From Nitrospirota bacterium (GTDB lineage: Bacteria > Nitrospirota > UBA9217), in the NCBI GenBank assembly GCA_021814615.1, contig JAKAHZ010000021.1, positions 1 to 33,737 on the forward strand: DNA of 33,737 nt, written 5' to 3'. The position numbers and the translations under genes were made by a program. Numbering within the stretch: position 1 is the first letter of the stretch; each line of letters starts with the position of its first letter. Positions 30,808 through 33,737 of this stretch are shown piece by piece. The notes under the pieces were generated by a model that was not told the origin of the DNA, made no database searches, and saw nothing but the letters and a program-made list of their open reading frames with translations.

Positions 30808-32205
30808 ATGAACGAATATCAGTATGATCACCAGACGGTTAAGGGATTTATCTTGTCGTCCATCTTCTGGGGAGTTGTTGGCATTGTCATCGGTTTGTGG
30901 ATATCCATCCAGATGTGGAACGCCGACTGGAACATTGCACCCTATTTCACCTTCGGCAGGCTGCGGGTCGTGCACACGAACGGGCTCGCCTTCGGCCTCG
31001 GCGTCGGCGCCATCTTCGGCATTTTCTACTATATCGTCATGCGCCTGACAAAACGGCCGCTGCTCTTCCCAAAGCTGGCCCGGGTCCATCTCTGGGTATT
31101 CAACGCAGCGATTGCGCTCGCTGCGCTCAGTCTCTTCGCCGGCATGAACCAGTCGCTGGAATACGCCGAACTGGAATGGCCGCTCGATATCGGCATCGTC
31201 ATCCTCTGGGTCATGTTCGCCGTGAATATTTTCGGTACGGTCATCAAACGGAAAGAAGAGCAAATGTATATCTCGCTCTGGTACATCATCGCAACAGTGG
31301 TGGCCGTGGCCGTCCTGTACATCGTCAACAATTTGTCGATCCCCGCCGGTCTGACCAAATCCTACTCGGTCTTTGCCGGCGTCAACAGTGCGAATGTGGA
31401 GTGGTGGTATGGTCACAACGCCGTCGGTTTCGTTTTCACCACGCCTATTCTCGCCATGTTTTACTACTTTCTGCCCAAGTCTACGGGCCTTCCCATTTAC
31501 AGCCACCGGCTGTCGATCATTGCATTCTGGTCGCTGATCTTCGGCTACCTCTGGACCGGCGCTCATCATCTGGTCTACACGCCGTTGCCGGACTGGATCC
31601 AGACTACGGCTATTGTGTTTACCATATTCCTGATCGCGCCGTCCTGGGGCTCGGTGGTCAATGGCTACTACACCGTGGGCAGCGACTGGTCCAAGATGCA
31701 GTCCCAATACCTGACGAAGTTCTTTATCTGGGGAATCACGTTCTACGGTCTGCAGACGGTGCAGGGGCCGACGCAGGCTCTCCGCGTCGTGAGCTCGCTG
31801 ATCCATTACACCGACTGGGTGCCGGGACACGTGCATATGGGCACCATGGGATGGGTCACGATGACGACGGCGGCGTCCATGTACTACATTATCCCGAAGA
31901 TCTATAACACCGAGATCTACAGCGTAAAGGCGGCGAATACTCATTTCTGGCTCGTTCTGGTAGGGCAGCTGATGTTCTCGGTCACCATGTGGATCACCGG
32001 CATCCAGCAGGGCGCTCTCTGGAAGGCTACCAACGCCGACGGCAGTCTTAAATATACCTTCTATGAAACACTGATCAAGAATTATCCCTTCTGGCGGCTC
32101 CGTACGCTCGCCGGCGTCATCTTCACCGTCGGCATGCTGTTTTTTATCTACAACATCCTGATGACGATCCGCAAGGGTTCCATCCTGGCGGCGTCCAAGG
32201 CATAG
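30808..32205 (+). CDS. ccoN: cbb3-type cytochrome c oxidase subunit I
   Basis: 465-residue catalytic subunit of the high-affinity proton-pumping oxidase. Metal ligands are visible: H56 (RVVHTNG, haem b), H203 (WYGHNAVGF), H253-H254 (AHHLVY), and H341/H343 (GHVHMG, haems). About 12 membrane segments. The start at 30808 follows AAGGAGG; a GTG six bases upstream is less likely. It opens the oxidase operon (ccoN, ccoO fusion, anchor, small proteins, ccoG). Confidence 0.95.
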   Translation: MNEYQYDHQTVKGFILSSIFWGVVGIVIGLWISIQMWNADWNIAPYFTFGRLRVVHTNGLAFGLGVGAIFGIFYYIVMRLTKRPLLFPKLARVHLWVFNAAIALAALSLFAGMNQSLEYAELEWPLDIGIVILWVMFAVNIFGTVIKRKEEQMYISLWYIIATVVAVAVLYIVNNLSIPAGLTKSYSVFAGVNSANVEWWYGHNAVGFVFTTPILAMFYYFLPKSTGLPIYSHRLSIIAFWSLIFGYLWTGAHHLVYTPLPDWIQTTAIVFTIFLIAPSWGSVVNGYYTVGSDWSKMQSQYLTKFFIWGITFYGLQTVQGPTQALRVVSSLIHYTDWVPGHVHMGTMGWVTMTTAASMYYIIPKIYNTEIYSVKAANTHFWLVLVGQLMFSVTMWITGIQQGALWKATNADGSLKYTFYETLIKNYPFWRLRTLAGVIFTVGMLFFIYNILMTIRKGSILAASKA

Positions 32206-32216
32206 GAGGGGACACG

Positions 32217-33146
32217 ATGGCTGGCGAACTCTACAACAAACCGATCCTCTTCGCTGTTGTCGCGACCGTCGTCATCCTCATCGGGACGCTGGTGACGATG
32301 TTTTATCCCATGATGAGGCAGGAAATGCACCCGAAACTGGATAATCTGAAGCCCTACACTGCGCTCCAGCTGGCCGGCAAGGACATATACCAGCGCGAAG
32401 GCTGCAACAATTGCCATACCCAGACCGTCCGCCCCTTGAAGACCGAAGTGATCCGGTACGGCGACTATTCGAAGGCCGGAGAATTCGCCTATGACCGGCC
32501 GTTCCTCTGGGGATCGAAACGGACGGGGCCCGATCTTGCCCGGATCGGCGGCAAATATCCTGATGCCTGGCACTATGCGCATCACGAAAATCCGCAGTCC
32601 ATGTTCCCGAAATCGAACATGCCGAAATATGCATTCCTGAAAAAGGCCATGGTCGATCCCCCGGCAATCGAGGCGCACATGAAGGCGAATGATTTCCCGT
32701 ATACAGCCGCGGATATCAGCGCCCTTGCCGGGAAAACGGAAATGGACGCCCTGGTAGCCTATCTGCAGTCGGTGGGCACTGCGGTCAAGAAAAAGGCTTC
32801 CCGCGTCGTGGCCGAAGCCGGCGCCAGGCAGCATGAGAAGAATCCCCTTGCCGGCGATGCGAAAGCGATCGCTCTCGGGAAGACTCTTTTCGCGGAGAAC
32901 TGCGAAGCCTGCCACGGAGCGAACGGGCAAGGCGGTATCGGGCCGAGCCTTGCCGACGATGTCTTTTTCGGAGTCAAGGGCGATGTTGCGGATGACGATT
33001 ATTTTGAAGTCATCAACAACGGAATAGAACCGGGGATGGTCGAAGAGGGAAGGGTGGCGAAGGACACTATGCCGGAATTCAAGGCTCTCGGCAAGGACAA
33101 AATCTGGTCTCTAGTTGCGTATATCCGTTCGGTGCAGGGTAAGTAA
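32217..33146 (+). CDS. ccoO: CcoO fused to a C-terminal cytochrome c domain
   Basis: 309-residue membrane-anchored dihaem protein. The first 190 residues are normal CcoO: TM anchor (about 10-30), GCNNCH (C63, C66, H67) and the distal Met in SNMPKY (M135). After a lysine/alanine-rich linker comes a second class I cytochrome c domain with C229-EA-C232-H233 and a likely axial M285 (TMPEF), resembling one haem domain of CcoP. Standard CcoO ends near 200 residues. The fusion takes over part of CcoP. Start behind AGGAGGGG, 11 bases after ccoN. Confidence 0.9.
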   Translation: MAGELYNKPILFAVVATVVILIGTLVTMFYPMMRQEMHPKLDNLKPYTALQLAGKDIYQREGCNNCHTQTVRPLKTEVIRYGDYSKAGEFAYDRPFLWGSKRTGPDLARIGGKYPDAWHYAHHENPQSMFPKSNMPKYAFLKKAMVDPPAIEAHMKANDFPYTAADISALAGKTEMDALVAYLQSVGTAVKKKASRVVAEAGARQHEKNPLAGDAKAIALGKTLFAENCEACHGANGQGGIGPSLADDVFFGVKGDVADDDYFEVINNGIEPGMVEEGRVAKDTMPEFKALGKDKIWSLVAYIRSVQGK

Positions 33147-33156
33147 GGAGGAGCTC

Positions 33157-33345
33157 ATGGCGGATCATTTTGTTGATGACATCGAAAAGTTCGAGGCAAA
33201 AGAGACTGCGCATACCTTGCCGGTTGGATGGGTGATCCTCTTCTGGGCTCTGATCCTCTGGGGAGTCTATTATTTCTATATGTACACACCGTCTCTCGGT
33301 GGATGGAGCCAGAATTCCGCACTCGAAGAATCTCTGCAGAAGTAA
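33157..33345 (+). CDS. CcoP N-terminal-domain-like membrane anchor
   Basis: 62-residue single-pass membrane protein. It has the pattern of the FixP/CcoP N-terminal segment: a charged stretch with DDIEKFEAK, a LPVGWVILFWALILWGVYYFYMY helix and a short tail. No CxxCH is present. In normal CcoP this piece leads into two cytochrome c domains; here it is separate. Translated from 33157, behind GGAGGAG. Confidence 0.8.
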   Translation: MADHFVDDIEKFEAKETAHTLPVGWVILFWALILWGVYYFYMYTPSLGGWSQNSALEESLQK

Positions 33346-33381
33346 TTTCTCATCCGGGTTCCGGCGCAAAGGAGTCGATGC

Positions 33382-33480
33382 ATGGACATCTCCGTTCTGG
33401 CCACTATCGGATTCACGACCGCAGCCGTTGCCGTGGCGTTCTATCTCTATCTGAGGGCGTCGCGGAAGAGCAAACCGTGA
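33382..33480 (+). CDS. Small single-pass membrane protein (CcoQ/CcoS-like)
   Basis: 32-residue peptide: one hydrophobic helix (about 3-23) and a basic tail (RASRKSKP). It is preceded by AAAGGAG and sits inside the oxidase operon, where small one-helix subunits or assembly factors are usual. Too short for secure naming. Confidence 0.55.
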   Translation: MDISVLATIGFTTAAVAVAFYLYLRASRKSKP

Positions 33481-33496
33481 TCGTGACCGCAACGGC

Positions 33497-33640
33497 ATGA
33501 ATACGCAGACATTCGCATACCTGATCTTCGGACTGGCGCTCGTTATTCTCTTCATCGTGATCGTCGTGCATTATTATTCCCGGAAGCGGAAGAAACACGT
33601 TGAAGAGGCAAAGTACCGGATGCTCGATGACGATGAGTAA
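33497..33640 (+). CDS. ccoQ: CcoQ/FixQ-like small oxidase subunit
   Basis: 47-residue peptide: one membrane helix (about 5-24), a basic segment SRKRKKHVEEAK and an acidic tail YRMLDDDE, as in CcoQ. CcoQ stabilises the CcoP/CcoNO contact in known oxidases. The next gene starts inside its end, at 33627. Confidence 0.65.
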   Translation: MNTQTFAYLIFGLALVILFIVIVVHYYSRKRKKHVEEAKYRMLDDDE

Positions 33641-33737
33641 AGGCTTTCAGCCCTGGCGGCGGTTCGCCGGACTGCTGCACGCTGTTGTGGCGCTGGGCCT
33701 TCCGTTCCTCCGGATATCCGGAGAGAGCGCTCTGAGA
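33627..33737 (+). CDS. ccoG: CcoG-like protein (N-terminus, cut by window)
   Basis: The first 37 residues resemble the N-terminus of the CcoG/FixG 4Fe-4S membrane protein that assists copper delivery to cbb3 oxidase: basic start, then a helix with LLHAVVALGLPFLRISGESALR. The start is ATG 33627 (or 33633), overlapping the previous gene by 14 bases. The Fe-S motifs would lie beyond the window. Confidence 0.7.
   Translation, partial: MTMSKGFQPWRRFAGLLHAVVALGLPFLRISGESALR

Noticed and set aside
30532-31944. Minus-strand frame of 470 codons opposite ccoN
   Set aside because: Its His/Asp/Arg-rich product is the usual shadow of a membrane-protein gene in GC-rich DNA. ccoN has all catalytic ligands.

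Overview
The window looks like a chromosomal segment of a Gram-negative (diderm) bacterium. It encodes Sec-exported and lipobox-carrying envelope proteins, a bifunctional PBP1A, a heptosyltransferase-like GT9, a type IV pilin, menaquinone synthesis by the futalosine route, and a cbb3-type oxidase. This mix, with a FeoB/DtxR-FeoA pair and LPP20-like proteins, suggests a Nitrospirota or Desulfobacterota-like lineage. That placement is inference; no rRNA or other marker is present. No tRNA, rRNA, CRISPR array, IS element or phage gene was seen, and no gene-free gap exceeds about 300 bases.

Layout. (1) 1-2236, minus: mqnX and mqnE (5' part) of the futalosine menaquinone pathway, with a palindromic operator candidate upstream. 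(2) 2374-3028: pilA behind a sigma-54 promoter, with a structured leader and its own terminator. (3) 3085-14261, plus: a glycoconjugate locus. It holds a TMTC-like GT-C/TPR protein, a decaprenyl-phosphate phosphoribosyltransferase (UbiA family), two radical SAM proteins, a flippase, an epimerase, two GT2 and one GT9. (4) 14309-18247, minus: PBP1A, a HAMP-GGDEF protein and a TPR lipoprotein. (5) 18406-19514: Fe/Mn superoxide dismutase and cobalamin adenosyltransferase, overlapping by one base. (6) 19558-25150: an envelope module of two LPP20-like paralogues, a TPR-SLH lipoprotein, a transglutaminase-like protein and a FecR-domain protein. (7) 25168-28462: fur, feoB and a DtxR regulator fused to a FeoA domain. 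(8) 28500-29575: a stand-alone receiver and a PATAN/DUF4388 protein. (9) 29595-30140, minus: a DUF4416 protein. (10) 30233 to the end: an Rrf2 regulator and a rearranged cbb3 oxidase operon (ccoN, ccoO fused to a cytochrome c domain, a CcoP-N-like anchor, two tiny membrane proteins, and the start of ccoG).

How it fits together. Menaquinone synthesis and the cbb3 oxidase are respiratory functions, and the iron genes supply metal for haem, Fe-S clusters and SOD. The glycan locus beside pilA may decorate the pilus or the cell surface. Its UbiA-family enzyme implies a polyprenyl-linked pentofuranose donor.

The most notable observations are these: three genes whose -10 box lies exactly 6 nt before the start codon, which predicts leaderless mRNAs; the redistribution of CcoP modules in the oxidase; the pentofuranose-donor enzyme next to pilA; a radical SAM protein with a CX3CX3C cluster motif; and the uncharacterised LPP20/SLH/transglutaminase/FecR module.
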